A DNA stretch of 64,000 nt, taken from the NCBI GenBank assembly GCA_037440065.1, contig JBBIUV010000015.1, positions 372,001 to 436,000 of the forward strand, read 5' to 3'. The notes under the pieces were generated by a model. It did not search any database, was not told the origin of the DNA, and saw only the letters and a program-made list of their open reading frames with translations. Positions 1 through 9,365 of the stretch are shown piece by piece; positions within the stretch are counted from its first letter, which is position 1; each line of letters opens with the position of its first letter. Source of the DNA: UBA1563 sp037440065. Lineage in GTDB: Bacteria > Bacteroidota > Ignavibacteria > Ignavibacteriales > Ignavibacteriaceae. The translations under genes were made by a program, and so were the position numbers.

Positions 1-1665
1 GCCGATGAGTTTGTCAAGCGAGGACTGGAGAATTTCAGCGAATCGTCTATTGCATTGAGTTATGCTTAAATCTGTATCAAAGATAAAGAAGCCGATAGGA
101 GAATGTTCAAATAGAAAGCGGTATTTTTCTTCGCTTTCTCTTATTTCTTCTTCTAGTAATTTCATATCAGTCACGTCACGGGAGATACCGACAATGCCTG
201 TTATTGATCCATCAAGGGAAACCAGAGGGACTTTGGTAGCTGAAACCCAACGGAAATTTCCATCGCTAGCTCTTACATGTTCAAGTTTTCCGATAAGCGG
301 TTTCCCGGTACGAATTATATTTTGTTCATCTATTAATGCGGCAGAAGCGTGATTTTTGGTGAAAAATTCAAAATCGGTTTTCCCATTCGCCTCATCTTCA
401 TGTTCAAGACCGAGCATTTTTTTCTGTGCTGCGTTTATTCTTATAAATCGGCTTTGATTGTCCTTAAAATAAATTGTATCGGGAATGTTATTCATAAGAT
501 TCCGGAGTAAATTACTTTCGTGCTTGAGCATTTGCTCCGTCTTTTTTCGTTCGGTGATGTCATTCGTAATTACCAAAATTCCATTTTTGCCGTTAGCTAA
601 GGTTACCTTTATTTCACGAAGTTCAAGAAATCGCCGTTCCTTTTTATGATAAATATTTTCAACTTCCTGTACTAATATTTCACCGTTCAAAATTCTCTTA
701 ATGTTTTCTTTCATTAAGGGTATCGATTCAGGTTTTATGAATTCGGAAATGGACATTCCGATAAGTTCATTTTTTGTGTAACCTACGGTTTCACAGTACG
801 CTTTATTTACGTCCATTATTATTCCGTTTTCATCTTCAAGTAGAATTCCAATTGGGGACATATCGAACAAAACAGAATAGAGCTTTTCCCCTCTAGCCAA
901 CTCTTCCATTTCGTTTTTTGTGCTGGTTATGTCTCTCGAAATATTTACAAGTCCCTCAATTTTACCGATCGAATTAATTATCGGAACTTTTGTAGTGAGT
1001 AGCCAAGTGTCTTTCCCCTCTTTAAAATCTTTTAAATGATCAATCCGGTTAAGAATTGCTTCACCGGTTTTGAGGATATGTTTATCTTCTTTTGCCCATA
1101 ATTCGGCATAAGTTTCCGGAACTGCATAGAATCTATTTTTAAATGAAGTTGTTCTTATCGGTTTTATTCCAAGAAAAGTTGCCAATGAATTATTTATTTT
1201 GATAAATCTTTCTTCTTCATCCTTTATGTAAATATAGTCTGGAAGATTTTCCATCATGTTGTTAAAAAGATCGTTGTTGAAAAACAACTTCTTTTCTTCT
1301 TCATCTCTTTCTTTTGCGTTACGTAAAAAGAAAATGATAAATTTTTCTCCCCCAAATTCATCAACAATTCCGGTGAGGTCCATGATCAATGTAGAACCAT
1401 CGGCGCAAAGAAAATTCTGCCCGGCCAGAACCGAGTCATACGCATATGTTTCTTTCAATGTTTCGGAAAGGGAAGCATGTGATTGGGAAGGGAAGAGTAC
1501 CGAAAAGTTTTTGCCTATAAGTTCTTCCTGGGAATAACCTAAGAGATCGGGAACTCTATTATTTACTTTTACAATTTCCCCGGTTTTAGCTTTAACTATA
1601 AAAATGCTATCTAAGGAGTGTTGAAATATCGTTTCAAAAATTTTTTCCATTGCAGCCTGTGTCAT
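1..1665 (-). CDS. Multi-PAS sensor protein, 3' end outside window
   Basis: Reading the minus strand from an ATG at 1665 gives an uninterrupted frame of 555 codons that leaves the window at base 1, so the C-terminus is missing. No membrane segment or signal peptide is visible. The visible part is a chain of PAS domains: about residues 5-115, 120-240, 255-370 and 380-500, then the first 45 residues of a fifth. Each has the usual start (for example FDMSPIGILLEDENG, then NKAYCETVGYTKNELIG) and several end in a PAC-type DIT/SRD motif. Such proteins normally continue into a histidine kinase or GGDEF output, but none is seen, so the output is unknown. The gene starts 29 bases after the stop of the radical SAM gene on the same strand and may be co-transcribed with it. 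Confidence 0.85.
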   Translation of the reverse strand, partial: MTQAAMEKIFETIFQHSLDSIFIVKAKTGEIVKVNNRVPDLLGYSQEELIGKNFSVLFPSQSHASLSETLKETYAYDSVLAGQNFLCADGSTLIMDLTGIVDEFGGEKFIIFFLRNAKERDEEEKKLFFNNDLFNNMMENLPDYIYIKDEEERFIKINNSLATFLGIKPIRTTSFKNRFYAVPETYAELWAKEDKHILKTGEAILNRIDHLKDFKEGKDTWLLTTKVPIINSIGKIEGLVNISRDITSTKNEMEELARGEKLYSVLFDMSPIGILLEDENGIIMDVNKAYCETVGYTKNELIGMSISEFIKPESIPLMKENIKRILNGEILVQEVENIYHKKERRFLELREIKVTLANGKNGILVITNDITERKKTEQMLKHESNLLRNLMNNIPDTIYFKDNQSRFIRINAAQKKMLGLEHEDEANGKTDFEFFTKNHASAALIDEQNIIRTGKPLIGKLEHVRASDGNFRWVSATKVPLVSLDGSITGIVGISRDVTDMKLLEEEIRESEEKYRFLFEHSPIGFFIFDTDLSITQCNRRFAEILQSSLDKLIG

Positions 1666-1694
1666 AATTTCTAATTAAAGTGCGTATAGATAAA

Positions 1695-2720
1695 CTATCG
1701 AAAAATTCCATCTATTTCTTTACCGCAATTTATACATTTATTGCCATTTAAATTAATCTGTAAAACCTTGTGCCAGTCACGCTCGATCAATTTTGTATTA
1801 CAATTTGGACAGAAAGTCGTTGCTCCTTCAGGATGGCGGATATTCCCTATGTAGCAATATTTTATACCGCTTTGCAAAGCAAGCTTTCTGGCTGAAAAAA
1901 GTGTTTCCGCTGGAGTTCTTTGTTTATTCTTCATCTTAAAATCGGGATGAAAAGCAGTAAAATGAAGAGGAACCGTGTCGCCAAGATTTTTCAATATCCA
2001 ATCGATCATCTGGTTTATTTCATCGTGAGAATCATTCTCGCCTGGAATTAGCAGTGTTGTAATTTCAAGCCAAACATCGGTTTCATTTTTTATCCAGAAG
2101 AGAGTATCAAGAATATTTTCCAGATGAGAAAAAGTTAGTTTGTGATAAAAGGTTTCTGAGAAGGCTTTCAGGTCCACGTTTGCGGCATCAATAAATTTAT
2201 AAACTTCCTTGCGCGCTTGTTTATCAATATAGCCGGCAGTCACCATCACTGACTTTATATTTTCTTCCCTCGCAATCTTGGAAATATCAATTACATATTC
2301 TCCAAAGATTGTGGGATCGTTGTAGGTAAATGCAATTGAGGGGACCTTCTCTTTTTTTGCAAGTTGTACAACTTCAGCGGGAGAAACATAAAAAGAATTT
2401 CGGTCATCATTTTTTGCTTTGCTCATCGTCCAATTCTGGCAGAACTTGCATCCTAGATTACATCCGGCGGTTCCGAAACTAAGTATCTCACTTCCGGGTA
2501 AAAAGTGATTCAACGGTTTTTTCTCAATTGGATCAATTGCAAATCCGGTTGGTTTTCCGTAGCCAAGCGAATAAAGTTTTCCATCGATATTTTTTCTGAT
2601 ATAGCAAAAACCGTTTTGTCCATCGCCGATGGTGCAGTAACGGGGGCAAAGAGTACAAAGAATTTTATTCTTTTCTTGCCGCCACCAAGCGGCTTCATAT
2701 AAGCTGTTTTCTTTTTGCAT
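1695..2720 (-). CDS. amrS: AmmeMemoRadiSam system radical SAM enzyme (AmrS)
   Basis: 341 residues. The radical SAM signature CX3CX2C is at C87, C91 and C94 (TAGCNLGCKFCQNW), which binds the 4Fe-4S cluster that cleaves S-adenosylmethionine. An N-terminal cysteine set (C22, C25, C29, C39) and a C-terminal CPNC...CINC pair, probably a zinc ribbon, frame the barrel. This layout and the N-terminal CTLCPRYC motif match the AmrS family, which is usually encoded with Memo and AMMECR1 proteins. The modification made by the family is not firmly established. Neither partner is in the window. The nearest alternative, a pyruvate formate-lyase activating enzyme, is less likely because of the terminal cysteine motifs. 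It is divergent from the SpoIID gene across about 140 bases. Confidence 0.85.
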   Translation of the reverse strand: MQKENSLYEAAWWRQEKNKILCTLCPRYCTIGDGQNGFCYIRKNIDGKLYSLGYGKPTGFAIDPIEKKPLNHFLPGSEILSFGTAGCNLGCKFCQNWTMSKAKNDDRNSFYVSPAEVVQLAKKEKVPSIAFTYNDPTIFGEYVIDISKIAREENIKSVMVTAGYIDKQARKEVYKFIDAANVDLKAFSETFYHKLTFSHLENILDTLFWIKNETDVWLEITTLLIPGENDSHDEINQMIDWILKNLGDTVPLHFTAFHPDFKMKNKQRTPAETLFSARKLALQSGIKYCYIGNIRHPEGATTFCPNCNTKLIERDWHKVLQINLNGNKCINCGKEIDGIFR

Positions 2721-2863
2721 TTTTCAATGAGTAAATTAGTTTTTCAATCGGTAAAAAGAAACAGAGAAATTTGGATTAAGGAACACGAAAGTCCAGGCTT
2801 TTCAATTGTGCTTTTCTTATATTTGAAGGAGAAATTCTTTTTCAAACTTCGCAAGTAATTTTT

Positions 2864-4204
2864 ATGAATGAACCCAAAATAAGCGTCGGTATTCTTCACG
2901 AAAAATCTATCAAATTTGAACTGCACGGAAACTTCCGTATCAAGGGGACCCAACAGTTTTTAAATGGAATCTGCAAAGCAAAAGTAGTTAATGATAAGAT
3001 AGAACTTATTAAGAACGATACTACAACCCCGTTTGAGAACGAAATAATATTGGTCCCTTCAAATCATGCAACGGAACATTTCACTTTACGGGATGTTACC
3101 ATTGGAGTAAAATTCCATTGGGAAAGAAAAGAAAAACAGAGTTTCAAAGGATGGCTTAAACTTTTCAAGGTCGGGAACAAAATCCAAGCGATAAACATAG
3201 TTCCGCTCGAAGAATATTTAACGAGCGTTATCTCTTCGGAAATGAGCGCTAAAGGAACGTTGCAATTATTAAAAGCCCATGCTATAGTTTCAAGAAGCTG
3301 GGTGATGGCGCAGATCGTTAAAGCAAAAAAAATAAAAAAAGAAAATCTCGAGTACGAAACTGTTTCCCAAAATGAAGATGAAATCATCCGCTGGTACGAC
3401 CGCGAAGATCATGAATATTTCGATGTTTGTGCCGACGACCATTGTCAGCGGTATCAAGGAATAACAAAAATCTATACCGACATTTCCAAACAAGCTGTGA
3501 ATGAAACCCGCGGATTAGTTTTAATGAGTGGCGACGAAATTTGCGACGCCCGTTTTTCAAAATCTTGCGGGGGAATCTCCGAATCATTTGAAAATATTTG
3601 GGAACCAAAACATTACAATTATCTTCTCCCCGTTGTTGATTATAAATATGAACCCGAAAATTATACGATAGATTTTTCAAAAGAACGGAACGCCCGTAAA
3701 TGGATACTTTCTTCCCCTCCGGCATTTTGCAACACTGTTGATAAGCAAGTTCTCTCACAAGTTTTACTAGACTACGATCAAGAGACAACTGATTTTTACA
3801 GGTGGAAAGTTGAGTACACACAAATCGAAATTGCCGAACTGATCAAAGAAAAAAGTAAAATTAATTTTGGAGACATTTTAGATTTGATTCCGGTTCTAAG
3901 AGGTGCTTCTGCGAGATTGATCAAATTAAAAGTTGTCGGATCAAAAAGGACGATGATAATCGGGAAAGAATTGGAAATACGAAAACTCCTTTCCAAATCG
4001 CATTTATACAGCTCCGCGATTGTGTTTGATAAATCGGATGAAGTGAACGGCGTACCGCAAAAATTCATTCTTCACGGCGCAGGGTGGGGACACGGCGCCG
4101 GGCTTTGTCAGATAGGTGCAGCGTTAATGGCGCAATCCGGTTTTTTCTTTGATGAAATTCTTTCTCATTACTATAAAAATACTTCTCTGAAAAAGAATTA
4201 TTAA
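2864..4204 (+). CDS. SpoIID/LytB domain protein
   Basis: 446 residues. The SpoIID/LytB domain occupies roughly residues 95-435. It starts with LEEYLTSVISSEMSAKGT, in which E126 aligns with the catalytic glutamate of SpoIID lytic transglycosylases (by family knowledge). It closes with the typical HGAGWGHGAGLCQIGA motif. The family cleaves glycan strands of peptidoglycan or enhances amidases. In non-sporulating Bacteroidota-type bacteria such proteins are presumed to act in wall remodelling. No signal peptide is seen at the chosen ATG: the N-terminus MNEPKISVGILHEKS is hydrophilic, so export is unexplained. A glycosyltransferase and a phosphatase follow on the same strand within 31 bases, suggesting one operon. 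Confidence 0.85.
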   Translation: MNEPKISVGILHEKSIKFELHGNFRIKGTQQFLNGICKAKVVNDKIELIKNDTTTPFENEIILVPSNHATEHFTLRDVTIGVKFHWERKEKQSFKGWLKLFKVGNKIQAINIVPLEEYLTSVISSEMSAKGTLQLLKAHAIVSRSWVMAQIVKAKKIKKENLEYETVSQNEDEIIRWYDREDHEYFDVCADDHCQRYQGITKIYTDISKQAVNETRGLVLMSGDEICDARFSKSCGGISESFENIWEPKHYNYLLPVVDYKYEPENYTIDFSKERNARKWILSSPPAFCNTVDKQVLSQVLLDYDQETTDFYRWKVEYTQIEIAELIKEKSKINFGDILDLIPVLRGASARLIKLKVVGSKRTMIIGKELEIRKLLSKSHLYSSAIVFDKSDEVNGVPQKFILHGAGWGHGAGLCQIGAALMAQSGFFFDEILSHYYKNTSLKKNY

Positions 4205-4234
4205 TTTTATCAAACAGAGTGTTTGCAACCAACA

Positions 4235-5353
4235 ATGAAAATTCTCTATTCATGTTTATCAAAAAGCTGGGGGGGCATGGAAATGTTCACGCTGACTGCT
4301 GTTCATCAGCTGTTAAAACGGAATATTGAAGTTGAACTTTTGTGTTTTGAAAATTCACGTCTCCAGAAAGAAGCCGAAAAACAAAAAATTATTTTTCACA
4401 CATTAAAAGCATCTGGATATTTTCATCCGTTGCAATCATTCAAACTCTCTCGATTAATTGATAAAGCCAAATTTGATCTTATCCACACACAAGCTTCAAA
4501 GGATTTGTGGGTACTCGTTCCAGCGCTTAAAATTGCTGGAAATAAAATTCCGCTAATCTTAACGAAACAAGTTGGTTCGTTCATTGTAAAAAAAGATTTG
4601 TTGCATCGATGGGTTTACAACCGGGTAACTTATGCATTGGCGATAAGTGAAGTGATTAAAAGAAATCTGATGGATACTTGTCCGCTGACTGAGGATAAAA
4701 TTCTTTTGCTCCACAACGCTGTAGACACCAAGCGGTTTGATCGAGAGAAAATTGATGAACTTAAAGTGCGAAAAGAATTTGGTTTTACTGAAGACGAAAT
4801 TGTAATTGGAATGCTCGCACGATTTAGTCCGGGGAAAGGACATGAAGAAATTCTGCTTGCCGCTGAAAAGTTAAGCAAGAAGTTTTCCAACTTGAAATTT
4901 TTTATTGTCGGTGAAGCGAGCAGGGGAGAAGAAGTTTATGCAAATAAAATTAAAACGCTAGCCGCCGATAAAAGGTTAAATAATGTTGTTTTCGCCGGAT
5001 TTCGTTCCGATACACCGGAAGTGTTGGCAGCGCTTGATATTTTTTGTTTCCCATCTCACTCCGAAGCGTTTGGCATTGCTCTGGTTGAAGCTATGGCGAT
5101 GGGTGTTCCGTCGGTTTGCTCAAACTCGGACGGTATTCTTGATATCGCAATTGATGGCGAAACAGCATTTCTTTTTGAAAAGCAAAATGGAAATGATTTA
5201 TCTGAAAAACTCGAACAACTCATTTCATCAGAAGAAAAAAGAAAACAATTTGGGAAAGCTTCAAGAGAAAGAGCCGTTAAGTTTTTTGATTTAGATTATC
5301 TTACCGAAAAAGTAATTTCAATTTATGAACAAGCGTTAAAAGAGAAAGTATGA
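4235..5353 (+). CDS. Glycosyltransferase family 4 (GT-B fold)
   Basis: I take the ATG at 4235, not the in-frame TTG at 4223, giving 372 residues. The N-terminal domain begins MKILYSCLSKSWGG, with the glycine-rich loop of GT-B enzymes. The C-terminal half carries GMLARFSPGKGH and the EX7E motif SEAFGIALVEAMAMG that contacts the nucleotide-sugar donor in GT4 enzymes. It is expected to transfer a sugar from a nucleotide- or phospho-sugar to an acceptor at the cytoplasmic face. Donor and acceptor cannot be told from sequence. Its stop overlaps the ATG of the next gene (ATGA at 5350-5353), so the two are probably translationally coupled. Confidence 0.85.
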   Translation: MKILYSCLSKSWGGMEMFTLTAVHQLLKRNIEVELLCFENSRLQKEAEKQKIIFHTLKASGYFHPLQSFKLSRLIDKAKFDLIHTQASKDLWVLVPALKIAGNKIPLILTKQVGSFIVKKDLLHRWVYNRVTYALAISEVIKRNLMDTCPLTEDKILLLHNAVDTKRFDREKIDELKVRKEFGFTEDEIVIGMLARFSPGKGHEEILLAAEKLSKKFSNLKFFIVGEASRGEEVYANKIKTLAADKRLNNVVFAGFRSDTPEVLAALDIFCFPSHSEAFGIALVEAMAMGVPSVCSNSDGILDIAIDGETAFLFEKQNGNDLSEKLEQLISSEEKRKQFGKASRERAVKFFDLDYLTEKVISIYEQALKEKV

Positions 5354-6102
5354 ACGAATTAAAAAAGTTTTCTAAATATCTGGCTGATGAGTCGGGAAAA
5401 ATTATTAGGAATTATTTCCGCACACACGTTTCAGTTGATTCAAAAGCAGATGAATCACCTGTAACAATCGCAGATAAAACCGCTGAAGAAAAAATGCGCG
5501 AATTGATAATGAAAGAATTTCCGCGGCACGGAATTATCGGAGAAGAATTCGGAACGCACAACGAAACCGCAGAATACAAATGGATTCTCGATCCGATTGA
5601 CGGAACGAAAAGTTTTATCACCGGAACCGTAACATTCGGAACATTGATCGCATTAACTAAAAATGGTGAACCAATACTTGGAGTGATCAATCAACCGGTA
5701 CTAAATGAGTTTTTGGTTGGCGATAATAATGCTTGTGAATTAAACGGAGTAAAAACAGAAGTAAGAAAATGCTCTTCGCTTTCAGAAGCAACTCTTTTAA
5801 CTACCGACCATTTGAACATTGAAAAATATCAGGACGCAAAAAAGTTTGATGACCTTATTCACCGTGTAAAACTTTATCGCAACTGGGGTGACTGTTACGG
5901 TTATTATTTAGTTGCCACCGGGTACGCTGATATTATGATAGACCCAATAATGAATATCTGGGATTCTGCTGCCGTTATTCCAATTATCCGCGGTGCAAAA
6001 GGGATCGTTACAGATTATCATGGAAATGATGCGGCAAAAGGAGAAAGCATTATTGCAGCCTCTCCGGAAATTCATCAAGAAATTATTAGGATGTTGAATT
6101 AA
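5350..6102 (+). CDS. Inositol monophosphatase-family phosphatase, histidinol-phosphatase-like
   Basis: 250 residues, the usual length for the IMPase superfamily. Metal-binding residues are visible: the EE pair at 65-66 in GIIGEEFG, then DPIDGT at 81-86, and the distal NIWDSAAV with D205. The DPIDGTKSFITG form is typical of the HisN (histidinol-phosphate phosphatase) branch, so histidinol phosphate is a plausible substrate. Inositol phosphate or 3'-phosphoadenosine 5'-phosphate are alternatives. No other histidine genes are nearby. The start overlaps the glycosyltransferase stop by four bases (ATGA). Confidence 0.8.
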   Translation: MNELKKFSKYLADESGKIIRNYFRTHVSVDSKADESPVTIADKTAEEKMRELIMKEFPRHGIIGEEFGTHNETAEYKWILDPIDGTKSFITGTVTFGTLIALTKNGEPILGVINQPVLNEFLVGDNNACELNGVKTEVRKCSSLSEATLLTTDHLNIEKYQDAKKFDDLIHRVKLYRNWGDCYGYYLVATGYADIMIDPIMNIWDSAAVIPIIRGAKGIVTDYHGNDAAKGESIIAASPEIHQEIIRMLN

Positions 6103-6135
6103 CTTTATGAATAGGTTTTTATTAAAATACTTTTT

Positions 6136-6142
6136 AAGGGAG
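6136..6142 (+). promoter_or_regulatory. Ribosome binding site deciding the start at 6150
   Basis: AAGGGAG lies 7 bases upstream of the ATG at 6150. This favours that ATG over the TTG at 6147, which would be only 4 bases away. Confidence 0.6.
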
Positions 6143-6149
6143 TGGTTTG

Positions 6150-7727
6150 ATGGGATTTATTTTCTTTTTTAAGAAATTGAAAAATATTTTTCATCAAAAG
6201 TTAAATCTTTTCTCTTCTTTTAAATCTCCTCTATGCAGTTCATTAGTTTATCTGTTAATATTAATTCCTTACCTAATTGGTGCACAAATAAGAGAACAAC
6301 CCTTTCTTAAAAATCCACTTAGAAATACTGCTACTCCCGCTTTTCAAAAAATAGAACAAAATGAAACGGGGAACAAAAAAATCGCTTCTGATTTTTACCC
6401 CTTAATGACCGGAGACTTCTGGGAATATATTGAAGGGGACACAGTAACATTTATGGGCAACAAACGTTCAATGAGATATTCTCTTGCGAAAGAGGTTATG
6501 GGCGATTCGGTTATTGGAGACTATTCTTACAAAAAAATTCTTTATCAGGTTTGTGCAAATAGTATTCAACGTGCAGATAGCTGTGAATTACAAAGAATCG
6601 ATTCTATCGGAAATGTTTATTATTTCTTTAATGGCAAAGATCAACTGCGATATGATTTCGGTAAAGGAATTGGTGAGAGATTTGCATCCCCATATACTGA
6701 CCGCTATTGGGAAGTGACAAAAAAATATACTGTTATTGGTTTTGGAGATACCTTACTGGCAATAGATTTTTATTTATACAACAAAGATGGCTGGTATGAA
6801 AGAACTGAAACAGTTGTTGAAAAATTTGGAGTAACTTATTATACAGGAAGTCCGTATTCTTATAATGAAAGACCATCAGGCTATTTTTTCGGCGGAGTAC
6901 TAAATGGGATTACTTATGGCGAGTTGTTGGTAAAAAAACAAAAGGTTAATTGGAGTGAATTCTATCCATTACATATTGGGGATTTTTGGAAATATGATGG
7001 ACATGATGGACCAATTCCTTCAATATCAACGAAATTAGTTGTTTGTGATTCGTTAATGTCGGATGGTAATATTTACAAAGTTATTTGCTCTCAAAGTATT
7101 GGTGGACCTTACCCATCTAAAGGAATTAATTTTGAAAGAATTGACTCGTTAGGAAATCTTTATACTTGGGACAAATGGTCTCAATCGTCTAAAATATCTA
7201 TGCGGTTCAGCCATATCGTTGGGGATACTTTTTTTGTTGGTACAAGTTCTTTCGGTTGGCAAATAGACGGCAAGTTGGACAGTACGATCTATTTTGTTCA
7301 ATATCCGTATGATTTTGCTTATGAAGAATATACCAAGGGGTTAGGAATGATAAGGTATTCCAATGAGGGATCAGGTTTATCATTAATTGGCGCAATAATC
7401 GATGGCAAAGCCTACGGTGATACAACTGCAGTTGGAATAAATCATGAAGCAGAAGTAATTCCCCTAAAATTTATTTTGCATCAAAATTATCCAAATCCTT
7501 TTAACCCGGAAACAACAATAAACTATACACTTCCCGAAAGTGGAATCGTTATAGTCAAAATCTTCGATTTTCTTGGTCGTGAATTGAAAATGTTGGTAAA
7601 TGAATATTCCGCATCTGGTCTGCATTCAGTAAAATGGGATGGGAGTAACTTTCCCTCCGGAGTTTACTTTTGCAGTATTACTTTTAACGGTAAAACATTA
7701 AACAACAAAATGTTATTGATGAAGTAA
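6150..7727 (+). CDS. Secreted T9SS-sorted protein with an internal duplication
   Basis: 525 residues from the ATG at 6150. A hydrophobic segment at about 30-46 (SLVYLLILIPYLIGAQ) is the probable signal peptide after an unusually long basic leader. Two similar modules follow, one starting near residue 63 (FYPLMTGDFWEYIEG) and one near 265 (FYPLHIGDFWKYDG). Each has a later RIDSIGN or RIDSLGN element. The C-terminal ~85 residues form a Por sorting domain (LHQNYPNPFNPETTINY ... SGVYF), which directs export through the type IX system and anchoring at the surface. The repeat family itself I do not recognise. It is downstream of the phosphatase gene by 47 bases on the same strand. Confidence 0.75.
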   Translation: MGFIFFFKKLKNIFHQKLNLFSSFKSPLCSSLVYLLILIPYLIGAQIREQPFLKNPLRNTATPAFQKIEQNETGNKKIASDFYPLMTGDFWEYIEGDTVTFMGNKRSMRYSLAKEVMGDSVIGDYSYKKILYQVCANSIQRADSCELQRIDSIGNVYYFFNGKDQLRYDFGKGIGERFASPYTDRYWEVTKKYTVIGFGDTLLAIDFYLYNKDGWYERTETVVEKFGVTYYTGSPYSYNERPSGYFFGGVLNGITYGELLVKKQKVNWSEFYPLHIGDFWKYDGHDGPIPSISTKLVVCDSLMSDGNIYKVICSQSIGGPYPSKGINFERIDSLGNLYTWDKWSQSSKISMRFSHIVGDTFFVGTSSFGWQIDGKLDSTIYFVQYPYDFAYEEYTKGLGMIRYSNEGSGLSLIGAIIDGKAYGDTTAVGINHEAEVIPLKFILHQNYPNPFNPETTINYTLPESGIVIVKIFDFLGRELKMLVNEYSASGLHSVKWDGSNFPSGVYFCSITFNGKTLNNKMLLMK

Positions 7728-7740
7728 CATTATCATATTT

Positions 7741-7790
7741 GTAACCTCGAAGATTTGTGAGTAAAATAGTAAACTAACCTTCGAGGTTGC
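7741..7790. repeat. Palindrome between convergent genes, possible terminator
   Basis: Perfect 10-base arms AACCTCGAAG (7743-7752) and CTTCGAGGTT (7779-7788) enclose 26 bases. One wobble and one GC pair extend the stem outwards to 7741/7790. It lies between the stops of the T9SS gene (+) and the SixA gene (-). The large loop and lack of a long T run make it look more like a dispersed repeat than a classical terminator. Confidence 0.55.
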
Positions 7791-7798
7791 TGAAAACC

Positions 7799-8293
7799 TT
7801 ATTCTTCGTTAGAATGTTTTTTCGGGTACTCATAAAAAAGTAATTTCCCCTTCTTCACTTCATCCCAACTTGCAACATCAAATTCAAACGCCACTAAAGC
7901 GCACGTTGGTAAATTGTCGATCGTCGCTCCAAAATTATTTGCTAGTGAAGTTAAACCGGGATTATGTCCGAACAACATTACCGACGAAACAGAATCTTCA
8001 AGTTCATGCACGACTTCAAGAAGTGTTTTTAACGACGCCTCATAAATTTTTTCTTCTAATTTAATTTCCGATTCGTTCATCTTCATAACTTTTGCAAAAA
8101 CCTTGGCTGTGGTTAACGCTCGTTTTGCCGGACTCGAAACAATCTTTTCGACTTTTATTCCCTTTTCAGAAACAAATTTTGACATCACATCCGCGCTCCG
8201 TATTCCACGATTATTTAATGGTCGGTCAAAGTCCTTTGAAACTCCGCTTTCCCAACTTGATTTAGCATGCCGTACGATATATAATATTTTCAT
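7799..8293 (-). CDS. sixA: SixA-type histidine phosphatase
   Basis: 164 residues of the histidine phosphatase (phosphoglycerate mutase-like) fold. The RHAKSSW motif puts the nucleophilic histidine at H9. SSPAKRALTTA carries the second arginine, and LFGHNPGL gives H110. The short length without an insertion matches SixA, which removes phosphate from phosphohistidine in HPt domains in Escherichia coli. In a genome with so many sensor kinases that role is plausible, but the substrate here is inferred. The gene converges with the T9SS gene upstream. Confidence 0.8.
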   Translation of the reverse strand: MKILYIVRHAKSSWESGVSKDFDRPLNNRGIRSADVMSKFVSEKGIKVEKIVSSPAKRALTTAKVFAKVMKMNESEIKLEEKIYEASLKTLLEVVHELEDSVSSVMLFGHNPGLTSLANNFGATIDNLPTCALVAFEFDVASWDEVKKGKLLFYEYPKKHSNEE

Positions 8294-8379
8294 AAAGTTT
8301 TTATTTGAAATTTACTGAAAACTTTTTGATTTAATTCATCAATTCTTTTCTTAATTTTGAAATAAAAATGTGAATCACA

Positions 8380-9348
8380 ATGCGATACAGAAAACTTGGA
8401 AAAACGGATTTAAATGTTTCAGAAATTTCGCTCGGCTGCTGGACACTTGGCGGACTTAACTGGGTGAACGGGCAGCAAAACGGCTGGGCAAATGTTGATG
8501 AAGGTGAAGCTGCGCAAGCTGTTAATTACGCGATTGAGAACGGCGTTAATCATTTTGATAATGCTGATGTGTACGGTAATGGTAAAGCCGAAAGAATGTT
8601 AGCAAGAATTCTTGGCGATAGAACAAAAAATGTATCGATTGCAACAAAAATCGGCTGGTTTCCCGGGACCGCCGCCAATGCATACGAACCTCAGCATATT
8701 CGCCATCAATGTGAACAATCGCTTGTAAATTTAAAGCGTGACTACATTGATCTTTATTATTTTCATCACGGTTACTTTGGCGATCACGATGAATATCTTG
8801 ATGACGCAATCGAGATGATCTATCGTTTAAAAGAAGAAGGAAAAATTCGTTTCATCGGGCAGTCGGCTTACTCGCATGAAGATTTTATGAAACTTGTTCT
8901 GAAAGTAAAACCGGATGCGCTACAAAGCTGGGCTCATGCCATGGATGATAAATTTATTGCCGATGGAACTCCAACTAGAAAATTACTTGAAGAATATAAA
9001 ATGTCTTTCGTCGCTTTCAGTCCGCTTGCACAAGGATTATTGCTTGGAAAGTACGACAAAAACAATCCGCCACAATTTGCTGAAGGTGATCACAGGAGAG
9101 GTTCGCAGAAATTTTCAAGAGAAAATCTGGAGAATATCGAATCTAAAATTGTAAAACTAAAAGAGCATTTCGGCTCATCGGTTGAAGATCTTGCCAGAGT
9201 TGCATTGCAATATCTATTAAAATATTCTGTTGTCGGAACGGTCATCCCGGGATTCAGAAACTTGCATCAAGTACAAGTCAATTTATCTGCTATGAACAAA
9301 CCTTTAACCGATGATGAATTCAACTTTGTAAAAAATATTTTTGCTTAA
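8380..9348 (+). CDS. Aldo/keto reductase
   Basis: 322 residues, one (beta/alpha)8 barrel. The catalytic tetrad of the family is visible: D60 and Y65 in HFDNADVYG, K90 in ATKIGW, and a histidine at 129 or 130 in YYFHHG. The NADP-binding end has VIPGFRNLHQVQVN. Such enzymes reduce aldehydes or ketones, or oxidise sugars, with NADPH. The substrate cannot be assigned. A thioredoxin-like gene starts 17 bases downstream, so they probably share a transcript. Confidence 0.85.
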   Translation: MRYRKLGKTDLNVSEISLGCWTLGGLNWVNGQQNGWANVDEGEAAQAVNYAIENGVNHFDNADVYGNGKAERMLARILGDRTKNVSIATKIGWFPGTAANAYEPQHIRHQCEQSLVNLKRDYIDLYYFHHGYFGDHDEYLDDAIEMIYRLKEEGKIRFIGQSAYSHEDFMKLVLKVKPDALQSWAHAMDDKFIADGTPTRKLLEEYKMSFVAFSPLAQGLLLGKYDKNNPPQFAEGDHRRGSQKFSRENLENIESKIVKLKEHFGSSVEDLARVALQYLLKYSVVGTVIPGFRNLHQVQVNLSAMNKPLTDDEFNFVKNIFA

Positions 9349-9365
9349 AATTAATTGGAGAAGAA

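Noticed and set aside
3384..3821. 145-codon open frame antisense to the SpoIID/LytB gene
   Set aside because: It lies fully inside a gene with clear family motifs, has no recognisable domain and an odd composition, as expected of a shadow frame.
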